Positions 35,463-44,867 of a stretch of 64,000 nucleotides of DNA are shown piece by piece. Every line of letters starts with the position of its first letter. The first letter of the stretch is position 1. The translations under genes were made by a program, and so were the position numbers. The notes below the pieces were generated by a model. That model was not told the origin of the DNA. It saw only the letters and a list, made by a program, of their open reading frames with translations, and made no database searches. The DNA is from Azospirillum sp. TSH100 (lineage in GTDB: Bacteria; Pseudomonadota; Alphaproteobacteria; Azospirillales; Azospirillaceae), in NCBI RefSeq assembly GCF_004923295.1, contig NZ_CP039635.1:392501-456500 (forward strand), written 5' to 3'.

Positions 35463-36869
35463 TCATTTGATCAATGCTTCCAGCGCTTCATGCATCGATT
35501 TCACCACCTGCATGACGCGCGCCGAAGCGGCATAGGCGGTCTGGAGCCGTTGCAGATCGGCGATCTCCTCATCCAGGTTGACGCCGGTCTTCGCATGGTA
35601 ACGCTCATCGACCAGTTGGCGGGCGGCCTTTTCCTGGCTGTGCTGGTCGTTGACGATCTTTGCCGCGCTCATCCACGTTCCGGTGATGGCGCTGGCCATC
35701 CCGCCATAGGAGGCGTCGGTCAGCGTCAGCCCGTCGGCGTCCAGCCGGCGGCCGACCGCGTTCAGCGCCCGCACCGTCGGGGCCAAGGCGGATTGCTTGA
35801 TGGTTTCCTTATCCTCCAGCAGCCTTCGGTTGACCGACAGCGTGAAGCGGTCATTGCCCTCGAAGAAGCCGGACGATGTTTCCCCGACCTTCGCGGGCTT
35901 GGCGTTGTCGTAGGCGTCGCGGAAACTCGGCGGCTGCCCGGGCCTCGTTCCGCCGGTGAATTCCTTCGCCAGCGCATCGAGTTGGGATCGCAGCTTGCGG
36001 ATGATTTCCGCCGTCGGTGCACCGTCTGCCGGGATCGGCGGCGTGGTTGCCGAACCATCCCGCAGCATCGACACCAGGGCGCCGATCCTGCCATCGAGCA
36101 GATGACCGTTGGCCGGGGTGGAATGTCCCGCACCGGCCAACGTCACGCCGTTGCCCTCCACCGACAGCGAGGCCGGCGTCGCGTCGAGCAGCGCCATGCC
36201 GGACTTGGTAAACAGGACGACGCGACCGTCGGCGCGGGCGAGACTCCGCACACCGATGTAGCCGTTCAGTTCCTTGATCAGTTGATCGCGGCGATCCGCA
36301 GCCGACAGGGCGGCCTCTCCCTGCTTCAGGGCGCCGACGGTGTCGTTGAGCGCACCGATCTCCTTCAGAAGCCCGTTGACCGTCGTGACGCTGCGCCGGA
36401 GGTCCGACTGCATGGAGCGGCCGAGCACCTCGACACCGTCCGACACCCGGCGGATCTCGCCGGCGAAGCGATCGGCGGACTGGACCAGCTGGAGCCGGGC
36501 GACCCGGCTTTCAGGCGACGTCTCCAGCGTCTTCCAGGCGGCCTGAAAGCTGCTGGCATACTCGTTCAACAGCGGTTTGCCGCCGGTGGTGCGCAGCAGG
36601 CTGCCCAAATCCCGCATATAGTCGGTCTGGACCGCGGTTCCCCCCTCGCGGGCGGTCAGCGTTTCAAGCTGGTCCCGCAGGGCATCGTCGATCTCTCGCC
36701 GATAGGTCGCCGTCGTTTGGCCGCTGCCGTCGATCTGCTGCTGGGCGGTGTGACGGGTCCGGGTCGGATCGTTCGCTTTGGCGATGTTGTTGGTGACGAG
36801 GTTCAGATTGGTCTGGACGGTGCGCAGACTCGCCGTTGCGCTGTTCAGAGCCGACAGGAGTGAGGACAT
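35463..36869 (-). CDS. flgK: Flagellar hook-associated protein 1
   Basis: A 468-residue FlgK. The N-terminus [19 protein letters not shown]...[14 protein letters not shown] is the flagellar rod/hook-type helical D0 motif. The C-terminus has the paired D0 helix ([34 protein letters not shown]). It is shorter than enterobacterial FlgK (about 550), with the loss in the central variable domain. The ATG at 36869 follows GAGAGG; a longer frame would overlap flgE. It forms the junction between hook and filament. FlgL, its usual partner, is not found on either side within this window. Confidence 0.9.
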   Translation of the reverse strand: MSSLLSALNSATASLRTVQTNLNLVTNNIAKANDPTRTRHTAQQQIDGSGQTTATYRREIDDALRDQLETLTAREGGTAVQTDYMRDLGSLLRTTGGKPLLNEYASSFQAAWKTLETSPESRVARLQLVQSADRFAGEIRRVSDGVEVLGRSMQSDLRRSVTTVNGLLKEIGALNDTVGALKQGEAALSAADRRDQLIKELNGYIGVRSLARADGRVVLFTKSGMALLDATPASLSVEGNGVTLAGAGHSTPANGHLLDGRIGALVSMLRDGSATTPPIPADGAPTAEIIRKLRSQLDALAKEFTGGTRPGQPPSFRDAYDNAKPAKVGETSSGFFEGNDRFTLSVNRRLLEDKETIKQSALAPTVRALNAVGRRLDADGLTLTDASYGGMASAITGTWMSAAKIVNDQHSQEKAARQLVDERYHAKTGVNLDEEIADLQRLQTAYAASARVMQVVKSMHEALEALIK

Positions 36870-36927
36870 GCTGCAAGACCTCTCGGCCGGGACGGTGGGG
36901 ATAACCGACTGCGCGCGAACCGAAGCC

Positions 36928-39342
36928 TTAACGCTTGAGCCCAAGCACCTCCTGGAGCATCTCGTCCGACGCCGTCAGGACTTTGGCGTTGGCGGAGTAG
37001 CCGCGCTGGGTGACGATCATCTTGGTGAACTCGCTGGCGATATCGACGTTGGAGGCTTCCACGCTGCTCGCCACGATCGCCCCGGCGCCATTCGTCTCCG
37101 GATCGTTGACGTTCGGCTTGCCGGCCCCCTCGCCTTCCTGGAAGACGCCGCCGGTTTCACGATGCAGGGCATTGGGGTTGTTGAAGGTGATGATCGGAAC
37201 CTTCGCGATCATCTTCGACCGGCCGTTGTCGTAGTTGACCATGACGGTGCCGTGGTCGCCGAACACCACATCCTTGAACTGTCCGCGCGGTGCCCCGTTC
37301 TGGACCAGCTGCGTGACGTTGATCTCCTTCCCGGCATACTGCGTCAGACCGCCCGGCTTCCGGTACCTGCCGAGATTCAGCGTGATCTGCTGCGGGCCGA
37401 AGCCATAGTCCACGGTGAAGCTGATGGCCGCCGGCGACCCTGCCGAGTGGGCGGCGGCGCTGACCGCAGTGCCGGTGCCCACCAGGGCTGTGGAGATGTC
37501 GGTCAGCGTGCCGATCGTCTCCGGGGTCTTGCCGAAGGTCAGGCCGATATGGGCCGGCGTCTGGCCGGCGACCGCACTCTGCACCAGAGTGAACTGGCCG
37601 ACGGGAACGCCGGTGCCGGCCATCGCGCCGGTCGGGCTGGCAGCGGTCTTTGCGGTGACGGTGATGACGCCGCCCTGGGCGGTGGCGGTCACCGGCAGCG
37701 AAGTGTTGGAGTTGATCTTGTTGGCCAGCGCCGCGGTGATGTCCTCCATCGTCATCTCTTCGCCGGTGGTGCTGTAGGTCACCGCCGTGCCGTTGATGCT
37801 GAGGGTGTATTGCGTGCCGATGTCGCCCGGCGTGCCGGTCAATGTCACCGTACGGCTCTGGCGCACGCCGGCCACGCTCGACACCGACGGCAGCGAACTC
37901 ATCGTATTCACGGAAGCGCTGGAATTGGTCACCGTCGCGCTGGAGGTGACGTTGGTGTTCACCGCGTTGGCCTGGATCGACAGGATGTTGCCTGCCGACG
38001 ACGCGGTGACGGTCGTGCCAAGCGCCTGATTGATCTTGCCGGCCAGCTGCGAGACGACGTCGCTCACCGTCGAATAGCTCTGGTAGGTGGCGGCGGTCAC
38101 CGTGTAGCTGATCGGCGTGCCGTTCACGTTGATGGTGAAGGAGTCACCGACTTCGACCTGGGTCTGCGGAAACTGGAACTTGTCGATCTCGCCGGCGCTC
38201 GCGGTCGCCGCCGTCGAGGTCTGGGTGACGATGGTGTTGGTGGTGTTGGTGCCGGACACCACGTCGGTGTTCAGCTTGAACGGCGTGCCGGGGTTGCGGG
38301 CGGTGACGCGGATGGTCTGGCCCGACGAGGTGGCGAGCACCGACGCCGCCGGCGAGGCGGAGTTGATCTGGTTGGCCAGCGCGCCGGCCAGGCCGGAATA
38401 TGTGCGGATCGAGCCGATGTTGTCGGAGGTGACCTTCAGGCTGTAGGTGGTGCCGTCGACCTTCACCGAGTAAGTGTCGCCGATGCGCAGGTTGTCCTGG
38501 CCGTTGGTGTTGTTGCCGGCAATGGTGATGACGTTGACCTGTGCCACCGCCGTCTGGCCCGGAATGTTCTGGCCGAAGGTCACGGTGGCGGGATTGCCGG
38601 AGAAGGTGCCGTCAACCGGCTTTGTGTTCGATCCCGGCGCGTCCAGGACCATGCGCCAGCTGCTGTCCGCCTGCTGCCGCCACTTGAAATTGACGGTGCG
38701 CGGGTTGCCCTGGCTGTCGAAGATCTGGATGCTGCTGTCGGGGATCTTCTCACCCGCCTTCGGCGTCGCCGGCAGGTTGGCGGACAGGTCGATCGTGTTG
38801 GTCGCCACCGGCTTGTCGATCAGCGAGTTGACCTGGATCGGCGCGACCTGGTCCTTTTGCAGGACGCCGGTCACCGGATCAACCAGCCAGCCGTTCAGGG
38901 CATAGCCGGAGCTGTTGACCAGATGCCGGGTTCGGTTGAGCTGGAAGTCGCCGAGCCGGGTGTAGAGGGGGGCATTGTCGGTCGCGGCGCCCGACCGTGG
39001 AGCGCCGGTCCGTGAAGCGCCGGGCTGCGGGCCGCTTGACGATGGCGGTACGGCCAGCCTGGAAACGCTGAAGAAGCCCTGCCCCTGGATGGCGGCGCTG
39101 GTGTTGTTCGCCACCTGCGTCAGGTTGCCTTGCACGTCGTTCATGAAGGCGGGCTGGGCGACGACGCCGCCCGGTGCATGATGCCGTTGCCCCGATTGCA
39201 GCACCAGAGATCGGAACGTCGTGTCCACCCGCTTGTAACCGAGGGTCGAGGCGTTGGCGATGTTGTCCGAAATGTTGCCAAGTGCCTTCGACTGAGCGTT
39301 GAGTCCCAGGAGGGCGCTCGATCTCGCTCCGAAGATGCTCAT
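36928..39342 (-). CDS. flgE: Flagellar hook protein, enlarged by inserted repeats
   Basis: An 804-residue FlgE, about twice the E. coli length. The N-terminal D0 helix (SALLGLNAQSKALGNISDNIANASTLGYKR) and the C-terminal helix (VDIASEFTKMIVTQRGYSANAKVLTASDEMLQEVL) are canonical. The centre carries three related units (about residues 268-352, 390-470, 497-572). Each has a GDxYxxxVNGxxxxYT strand pair, a helix ending in LAxxIN, and a strand with xxIxVTA. A Ser/Pro/Gly-rich insert sits near residue 100. It lies between flagellin and flgK, which implies that hook and filament genes share a transcript here. The repeats probably thicken the hook surface. Confidence 0.9.
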   Translation of the reverse strand: MSIFGARSSALLGLNAQSKALGNISDNIANASTLGYKRVDTTFRSLVLQSGQRHHAPGGVVAQPAFMNDVQGNLTQVANNTSAAIQGQGFFSVSRLAVPPSSSGPQPGASRTGAPRSGAATDNAPLYTRLGDFQLNRTRHLVNSSGYALNGWLVDPVTGVLQKDQVAPIQVNSLIDKPVATNTIDLSANLPATPKAGEKIPDSSIQIFDSQGNPRTVNFKWRQQADSSWRMVLDAPGSNTKPVDGTFSGNPATVTFGQNIPGQTAVAQVNVITIAGNNTNGQDNLRIGDTYSVKVDGTTYSLKVTSDNIGSIRTYSGLAGALANQINSASPAASVLATSSGQTIRVTARNPGTPFKLNTDVVSGTNTTNTIVTQTSTAATASAGEIDKFQFPQTQVEVGDSFTINVNGTPISYTVTAATYQSYSTVSDVVSQLAGKINQALGTTVTASSAGNILSIQANAVNTNVTSSATVTNSSASVNTMSSLPSVSSVAGVRQSRTVTLTGTPGDIGTQYTLSINGTAVTYSTTGEEMTMEDITAALANKINSNTSLPVTATAQGGVITVTAKTAASPTGAMAGTGVPVGQFTLVQSAVAGQTPAHIGLTFGKTPETIGTLTDISTALVGTGTAVSAAAHSAGSPAAISFTVDYGFGPQQITLNLGRYRKPGGLTQYAGKEINVTQLVQNGAPRGQFKDVVFGDHGTVMVNYDNGRSKMIAKVPIITFNNPNALHRETGGVFQEGEGAGKPNVNDPETNGAGAIVASSVEASNVDIASEFTKMIVTQRGYSANAKVLTASDEMLQEVLGLKR

Positions 39343-39367
39343 GGTGCTGCCCTTTCATCGGATGGGA

Positions 39368-41227
39368 TCAGAACAGGCGCAGGATCGATTGCTGCGACTG
39401 GTTGGCCAGCGAGAGGGCGATGGTGCCGAGCTGCTGGCGGGTCTGCAGCATCAGCAGGCTGGCGCCTTCCTCGTTTTGGTCGGCCAGCGTCAGCTTGCTG
39501 GCGCCTTCCGTCAGCACGTCGCTGAACTCCTTGGTGAAGCTTTCGCGGGTCGTGATGATGTTCAGGTTGGTCGACAGCTGCTGAGATGCGGAGCGGATCG
39601 TCGCCTTGGCGTTGTTGAGACCAGATACCGCCTTGTCGATGTCGGCGCGGTCCATCCAGTCGTTCTGGGCGGCGTCCAGCTTCAGGCCCTGGCCACCGGT
39701 GGTCAGGTTGACCGCGGTCACGGTGATCGAGTTGGTGTTGCGCTCGTTCAACTGAACGGTCAGGTCGTTCGCCGTGTTGGCGTCGGAGATCTGCTTGGTG
39801 ACGATGTTGGCCGAGCAGTTGGCCGAGGCCGCCTGCTTGATGGTTTTCTCGTCGATGTTGAGACGCACCGTCCCGCTGTCGAAAGTGAAGGCCTGTTCGC
39901 CGCCGGCCAGCTTGCCGTCGCCGCGATCGGACATTGCGTTGCGGGTGACCTGGGCACCGTTGGAATTGCTGACCTGGACTTGCAGGTCGATCTTCTTCTG
40001 GATGACCGAGACACCGTTGCCCTGGTTGTTGGCCGCTTCCAGCAGCTTGCGGTCGACCGTGAAGGACACCACCGTGCCCGAGGCGAAGCTTTCCGAGATC
40101 CTCTTGGTCAGCGCATTGGTGGTGCCGGAGGTCAGCGTGAAGTCGCGCACCACGCCGGCAGTGGTGGCGCCGGTCAGAGTGATCGTACCGCTGGTGCCGA
40201 CAGTTGCGCTCGCCACGTCCTTGCCCTGAAGGCGGCCGCCGGCGATGGCGGTGCTGATCGACGATTGCAGCTTGGTCGCAACGTTCTTCGCGGCGTTCTG
40301 CCCGACGGCGACGTCGGCGGCGCTCGCGGTGTAGTTGAAGGTCTGGCCTCCCACCGTGACGGTGAAGATGTCGCCCTCTTCGATCGTGCCGCCGACATTG
40401 ATCGTCGAAACCTGGGCCTTGCCCGACGTGGCGGCGGACGACAGGTTCGACTTGATGGTCTGGGTGTTGTCGAAATAGGAGACGGTGCGGCTTTCCTTGC
40501 CGTCAGAGACGATGAAGTCGCGGCTGCGGCCATTGGCACCGCGCACCTCGATCTGAACGTCGGAGAAGTTGCCCAGCGAGGTCGACAGGGTGCCCGACAG
40601 CTTCAGGCCCGTGAAACCATGGCTGTTTTCCGCCTTCGAGATATCAGCAGTCTTGCCCTCGATCGAACCGTTGCCTTTGATGCGGATCGAGTAGGTGTCG
40701 GCGGAGATGACGTTGGTGACGCGAGCGTTGTCGATGCCGGCGATGGTGTTGACGGCGGCGCGGGACGCGCTGGTGCTGTCCATGCTCATGCCGTTGCCGG
40801 CGATCAGGTTCTTGCCGCCATAGCTGCTGTCGGCGGCCATCTTATCGATCTGGTCGCGCAGCGTGTTGAACTGGGCGGCCAGCGCCTTGCGGGTGGCGAC
40901 CGATGCCGCATCGGTGCCGAGCGCGGCATAGGCGGCGGTGGCCAACCCCTTGGCCTGGTCGACATAGTCGGAGATCTTGGTCAGGCCCTTGTCGGCGCTC
41001 TTGATCGTGCTGATCGACTGTCCCATGGCGTCCTTCAGCGAGGAGAGGTCGCCGGCCCGTTGCGACAGGCCCTTGGCCGCGAAGAACTCCGTCGGTCCGT
41101 CGAGGGCGCTGTTGATCTTGTTGCCGGTCGCCAGGATGTTCTGCTTCTGGGCGATCGTCTTTTGAACGTTCTGCAGCTGAAGCAGATTTGTCCGCATGGA
41201 CGCGCTGAGAGAGACTTCGTTTGACAT
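39368..41227 (-). CDS. Flagellin
   Basis: A 619-residue flagellin, longer than the usual 280-500 residues of alphaproteobacteria. The conserved N-terminal coiled domain (SLSASMRTNLLQLQNVQKTIAQKQNILATGNKINSALDG, spread over residues 6-45) and the C-terminal domain (SLANQSQQSILRLF) flank a large variable region of about 180-520. A GDxFTVTVGGQTFNYT unit at about 285-300 resembles the repeats in the downstream hook protein. GAGGTGA precedes the ATG. One cysteine (about residue 445), unusual for flagellin, lies in the variable domain. It is the first gene of a flagellin-flgE-flgK row. Confidence 0.92.
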   Translation of the reverse strand: MSNEVSLSASMRTNLLQLQNVQKTIAQKQNILATGNKINSALDGPTEFFAAKGLSQRAGDLSSLKDAMGQSISTIKSADKGLTKISDYVDQAKGLATAAYAALGTDAASVATRKALAAQFNTLRDQIDKMAADSSYGGKNLIAGNGMSMDSTSASRAAVNTIAGIDNARVTNVISADTYSIRIKGNGSIEGKTADISKAENSHGFTGLKLSGTLSTSLGNFSDVQIEVRGANGRSRDFIVSDGKESRTVSYFDNTQTIKSNLSSAATSGKAQVSTINVGGTIEEGDIFTVTVGGQTFNYTASAADVAVGQNAAKNVATKLQSSISTAIAGGRLQGKDVASATVGTSGTITLTGATTAGVVRDFTLTSGTTNALTKRISESFASGTVVSFTVDRKLLEAANNQGNGVSVIQKKIDLQVQVSNSNGAQVTRNAMSDRGDGKLAGGEQAFTFDSGTVRLNIDEKTIKQAASANCSANIVTKQISDANTANDLTVQLNERNTNSITVTAVNLTTGGQGLKLDAAQNDWMDRADIDKAVSGLNNAKATIRSASQQLSTNLNIITTRESFTKEFSDVLTEGASKLTLADQNEEGASLLMLQTRQQLGTIALSLANQSQQSILRLF

Positions 41228-41277
41228 GACTTCACCTCATTTAAGGCGCAGCAATTCAACAACGGCCACCCGTTGTC
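41228..41277 (-). promoter_or_regulatory. Flagellin mRNA leader with a perfect hairpin
   Basis: On the minus strand the flagellin leader contains ACAACGG-GTGG-CCGTTGT (positions 41260-41277), a 7-bp perfect stem with a 4-nt loop, ending 32 nt before the start codon. It is not followed by a T-run, so it is not a terminator. In alphaproteobacteria FlbT acts on the flagellin 5' leader; this hairpin is a candidate site of that kind (inference). Confidence 0.5.
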
Positions 41278-41729
41278 GGTGATGGCAAGTTTCATCGAAG
41301 ATGATTCAGGAGTTGACCGCGTGGTATTTCTTGGAAATTTACTGAAAATTCCCAATTTTTCGCGCAAATAGTGCGGGATTCAACCTAGCGATATTTTTAT
41401 CATTATCACTCATCTCAATTTTTTAAGAACACGACACCTCCTGCTGCGAAAGAGCCGTGCTCTTGTTCGATGCGATGCACCGTCAGAACTCACCCGCGAT
41501 ATAAATAAAATTTACGCTAAATACATTTTATATTTGTTGCGTCGGTGAAGTGGGCAGAGGAAATCCGGAATGGGCGAAGATGAAAAATCCGCAGCCCCTT
41601 GCCTGCCTTCCTAGTTATTCCAATATGTTTACAATATTTGTCGGATTTTTCCATAATATCCTGACAGCAACCTCCAGACACCTCCCGTTATCAATCAATT
41701 GCGATGAGGCATATAGTTCATCAACTCTG
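41278..41729. other. AT-rich intergenic region upstream of flagellin
   Basis: About 450 bp, strongly AT-rich (for example 41385-41430 and 41500-41540), lie between the flagellin leader and the end of the GT87-like gene. It should hold the flagellin promoter. No convincing -24/-12 sigma-54 element with correct spacing was found on the minus strand, and no gene is supported. Confidence 0.4.
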
Positions 41730-42962
41730 TCAATTTCCCATGGAGAGAGCATGGATGTTTTGTGGAGACCGGCGATAATTTTTTGAGGCGAGGATGTTCC
41801 ACGCCAGCGTCGCCATATGGATGAGCGCCACCACCTGTTTGATCCACGCCGCGGTCGGCCGGTAAAGCCAGTCGCCATACATGTGCGTTCCCAACGCAAG
41901 GCACAGGCATATGGCAATCAGCGCCTGCCTTCCGTGGCCGGGGGTTCTGGCGGCGATGGCGGCCTGACCGCCGAGAAGCAGGGCGAGCATGACGTACGAC
42001 CCCTCCTCGACGCGGGGGTTCCACAGCAGCAGGTAACAACAGCCGAGATGCAGACAGCAGACCGCGGCGATCCGGGTCGGGAATTTGCGCGCCGCCAGCA
42101 GCGCCAGGAACAGGGTGGACAGGGCGGCGGCAAGGCGCAGCCCGAAGAGAGACTCCGTCGGTTCGATCAGCCTCAACCGCTTGAGCAGCGCGCCGATGTC
42201 GAACCATGTGCCACTGTCCGGCGATGCGGCGACGCGCAGCTTGTCGATCATCGCCACCCATTGCGCCATCGCGTAATCGGGATGAGGATGGAGCATGCCA
42301 ACCGTCACCCCGATCAGCAGACCGGCGGCAAAACTCAAGCCGGCTCCGGGAAGCGCCACGATGATCAGCACGGCCGGCACGAGTGCCAGGGGCTTCACGA
42401 AGACCGCCAAGGCCAGCCAGAAGCCGGCACGCCGATGGTGGCCGTCCGCCGCATCCGCAGCGGCAACCAACAGGATCGCGGCCATCAGCAAGGTCATCTG
42501 TCCGCGCAGCAGGTCGATCACCGCCGCCGGAACGGCGAGTGCCAGGACCATCCCGGCGGCTGCGACACCGGCCGCCGGAGCCAGCGTACGGGCGTAGCGC
42601 CGCACCGCGAGAACCAGTGCGGCCGAGAGGAAGAGGCGCCATGCATGGCTGTCAAACGGTTGGGGAAGCAGGGCGAAAGGCCCATACACCAGGGTGCCGG
42701 TCGGGAAATACAGGAACCCGTGCAGTCCGGGCGCGTAGAGCGGGGAGGCGGTCGCCCAGGCTTCGGCCGCCTGCCGGTAGATCCAGGAAATGCAGCGGTG
42801 CGGCTGGATCACGGCGATGATCGAGATCACCGCGGTCATCATCGCCCAAAGCCAGAGCCCGGGGTGAGGCGTGGTGCGACCGGCCGTGACGGGCTGGCTC
42901 AGGGTATCGGGCAAGCACAAGGGCAGCCGGAGAGGCTGGGGCGCGGCAAACAGTTTCAGCAT
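41730..42962 (-). CDS. GT87/DUF2029-like integral membrane glycosyltransferase
   Basis: A 410-residue polytopic protein with about nine or ten hydrophobic segments. The first periplasmic loop after helix 1 holds WATASPLYAPGLHGFLYFPTG, typical of the GT-C fold GT87/DUF2029 family (a D/E-containing loop followed by a Y-x-P-x-G segment). Later segments include VKPLALVPAVLIIVAL, again family-like. Such enzymes transfer sugars from polyprenyl-phosphate donors in the periplasm. It is the last of a minus-strand run with the SMR and SDR genes but is separated from them by 47 bp. The donor and acceptor are unknown. Confidence 0.65.
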   Translation of the reverse strand: MLKLFAAPQPLRLPLCLPDTLSQPVTAGRTTPHPGLWLWAMMTAVISIIAVIQPHRCISWIYRQAAEAWATASPLYAPGLHGFLYFPTGTLVYGPFALLPQPFDSHAWRLFLSAALVLAVRRYARTLAPAAGVAAAGMVLALAVPAAVIDLLRGQMTLLMAAILLVAAADAADGHHRRAGFWLALAVFVKPLALVPAVLIIVALPGAGLSFAAGLLIGVTVGMLHPHPDYAMAQWVAMIDKLRVAASPDSGTWFDIGALLKRLRLIEPTESLFGLRLAAALSTLFLALLAARKFPTRIAAVCCLHLGCCYLLLWNPRVEEGSYVMLALLLGGQAAIAARTPGHGRQALIAICLCLALGTHMYGDWLYRPTAAWIKQVVALIHMATLAWNILASKNYRRSPQNIHALSMGN

Positions 42963-43009
42963 GATGGCCGATCGGTGAAGCGTGGTCTTGAGCGGTCACG
43001 CCGCGGGCC

Positions 43010-43351
43010 TCAGGCCGCGGACGGTCCCATGGCGCCCGCCAGGATGAAGACACCCAGGGCGATGACAGCGATGCCGATCAGCGCCGATGGCGCCAGGGCT
43101 TCGCCGAACAGCCACCAGCCGCCGATGGCGGCGCCGGCCATGCCGAACCCGGCCCAGACCGAATAGACGAGCGAGATGGGAAAGCGTTGGAGAGACACCG
43201 ACAGCAGCCAGAAGGACAGAGCGTAACCGATGGCGACGACCATCATCGGGCCGATCCGGGTCATGCCGTCCGCCGCCTTCAGCGCGATCGTGGCGGCGAT
43301 CTCCGCCAGGATCGCGATGGCGAGAAGCCCATAGGCGCCGGCCGCGGTCAT
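43010..43351 (-). CDS. Small multidrug resistance-family transporter
   Basis: A 113-residue four-helix protein of the EmrE/SugE/Gdx family. The essential membrane-embedded Glu appears in LAEIAATIALKAADG (about residue 17). Helix 3 and its loop show the family text SLVYSVWAGFGMAGAAIGGW with LFGEAL. EmrE-type members export quaternary ammonium compounds or polyamines; Gdx-type members export guanidinium. Its ATG overlaps the stop of the upstream SDR gene, so it is translationally coupled. A role in exporting a product of that pathway is possible. Confidence 0.88.
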   Translation of the reverse strand: MTAAGAYGLLAIAILAEIAATIALKAADGMTRIGPMMVVAIGYALSFWLLSVSLQRFPISLVYSVWAGFGMAGAAIGGWWLFGEALAPSALIGIAVIALGVFILAGAMGPSAA

Positions 43352-44517
43352 GCCGCCACCGGCTTCGCCTGAACCAAATTCTCCTGTACCATGGGGGCTC
43401 CGTCGAACATGCCGAGATCGTCGGCGAACTGGTCGAGGATGGAGAGGTTGGCGGGGGCCGACAGGCAGACGGGCAGATAGTCCGACAGCGTCGGCGGCAG
43501 GGCGAAGCCCTCGTCGGTCAGCCGCCGGTTGTCGAAGGCGACGCCGAGCGTGCTGAACTGGTAATAGGCGCGCATCGCCCGCAGCATGGCGACCTTGATC
43601 GGCTGGTCGAGACCGAAGACAGCCTGGAACCGTGACCGCAGCGTCTTCCAGTCGCCATCGTCGAACCGGCCGTAGCGGCGGGGGCTACCCTGCGGGTCGC
43701 AGCGCTCGAACGCGGCGGCCAGACTGTCCCAGGTCGTGCGCTTCGCCTCGCCGGCCGAGAGATGATAGACGTCATAGGCCAGCGCCGGCTTGGTCAGCAG
43801 CCCGACGAGAACCTCGGCGGTCCAGTCGACCGGCACGACATCGATGCCCCCCGCCAGTTCGCCCGCCACCAGACGCAGCCGGTCGCCGGCACGGAACATC
43901 CAGAAGATGCTGCTGCTGGGGATGCAGCCGAGCGTCCGGTGCCCGGTGACGATCGACGGCCGTACCATGACGACGGGCAGGTCGGCGAACTCGTGCCGGA
44001 GCATCGTCTCGGCGGCGACCTTGGTGCGGGTATACGGAACGAGATGCTGCGCCGCTTCGGCCGGTGCGTCGGATTCCCTGACCAGGGGCGGAGGGTTGCC
44101 GCCGCAGATCATCGCGGTTCCACCATAGAGGAAGCGCTGCAGGTGCGGCATGCGCCCCGCCCTTGCGGCCAGCGCCCTGGTGCCCTCGACATTGACGAGA
44201 TGGCAATGCTCCTGCGCGCGGAAGGAGGTGTCGGCGGCGAGGTGCAGGATGTGGGTCACGGCGTCCAGGCGCCGGTCCTCCAGGCTCGCCGGAACGGTGA
44301 TGTCGCCGACGACGATCTCGACCCGCAGAATGGCCTCGCGGGCGGCTTCGGCACCCAGGAACCGGACCAGATTTTCCAGCAGCCGGGTGCGGGCCTGCGC
44401 CATCCCGTTGCCACGGACAAGGCAGATCCAGCGGATGTCCGGGTCACGGGACAGGCCGTAGGCCAAAGCGGCGCCACCGATGAAGCCGGTCGCGCCGGTC
44501 AGAAGAACGGTTGTCAT
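43348..44517 (-). CDS. Thioester-reductase-like NAD(P)-dependent SDR
   Basis: A 389-residue extended SDR of the thioester-reductase/male-sterility type. The N-terminal nucleotide motif is LLTGATGFIGGAAL (about residues 5-18), followed by CLVRGNG, LHLAADTSF, the catalytic Tyr/Lys in VPYTRTKVAAE, and VVMVRPSIVTG. The C-terminal 100 residues are longer than in simple SDRs, as in acyl-thioester reductases. The ATG at 44517 follows AAGGA. The enzyme may reduce a carrier-bound or CoA-bound acyl group to an aldehyde or alcohol, but no carrier-protein or synthetase gene lies nearby. Confidence 0.7.
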   Translation of the reverse strand: MTTVLLTGATGFIGGAALAYGLSRDPDIRWICLVRGNGMAQARTRLLENLVRFLGAEAAREAILRVEIVVGDITVPASLEDRRLDAVTHILHLAADTSFRAQEHCHLVNVEGTRALAARAGRMPHLQRFLYGGTAMICGGNPPPLVRESDAPAEAAQHLVPYTRTKVAAETMLRHEFADLPVVMVRPSIVTGHRTLGCIPSSSIFWMFRAGDRLRLVAGELAGGIDVVPVDWTAEVLVGLLTKPALAYDVYHLSAGEAKRTTWDSLAAAFERCDPQGSPRRYGRFDDGDWKTLRSRFQAVFGLDQPIKVAMLRAMRAYYQFSTLGVAFDNRRLTDEGFALPPTLSDYLPVCLSAPANLSILDQFADDLGMFDGAPMVQENLVQAKPVAA

Positions 44518-44867
44518 TTTCAATGGGTCCTTGGGGGATTGCCTGTGGGATAGGAGCTGCGTCGCGCAGTGGCGACCTCTGCTGGCCATGAAGCTTCCAT
44601 CCCTGTGTGCAGATTTCGTGGAGCTTCCATTGAGGCCGGGTCGGTCCGCGAATTTCGCCCCGGCCTTCCCTCGTCTCTGCACGATCCCGACAAACGATGG
44701 ACCATCCCTCCACCGCAAGGTACCAGCGTGTCCTGCGCGGCTCGCGTGCTCCAAAATCGCGCCGAAAAGCAAAAGGCCGGAGTCCATCAGGATGCTTCAG
44801 GATGCATCCGATGGACTCCGGCCAGCAATGCGGCCACGATGGGGACAGACCGGGCCCTGCGACGATG
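44518..44867. other. Intergenic region between porin end and SDR start
   Basis: These 350 bp include the porin terminator described separately and, nearer the SDR gene, presumably its promoter. Short frames crossing this stretch look random, so no extra gene is called. Confidence 0.4.
44765..44823 (-). terminator. Rho-independent terminator of the porin gene
   Basis: On the minus strand GGCCGGAGTCCATC (44823-44810) pairs perfectly with GATGGACTCCGGCC (44788-44775). The inner GGATGC/GCATCC (44790-44795 and 44804-44809) lengthens the stem to about 20 bp. TTTTGCTTTT follows immediately (44774-44765). It starts about 45 bp after the porin stop. Confidence 0.9.

Noticed and set aside
36778..39015. 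A 745-codon plus-strand frame opposite flgE
   Set aside because: Antisense shadow with repetitive Gly/Arg/His/Val text; FlgE termini are unmistakable on the minus strand.
41228..41400. A sigma-54 promoter for flagellin on the minus strand
   Set aside because: A TGGC...TTGC pair exists near the leader hairpin, but the spacing is about 3 bp too long for the -24/-12 element and it overlaps the hairpin.
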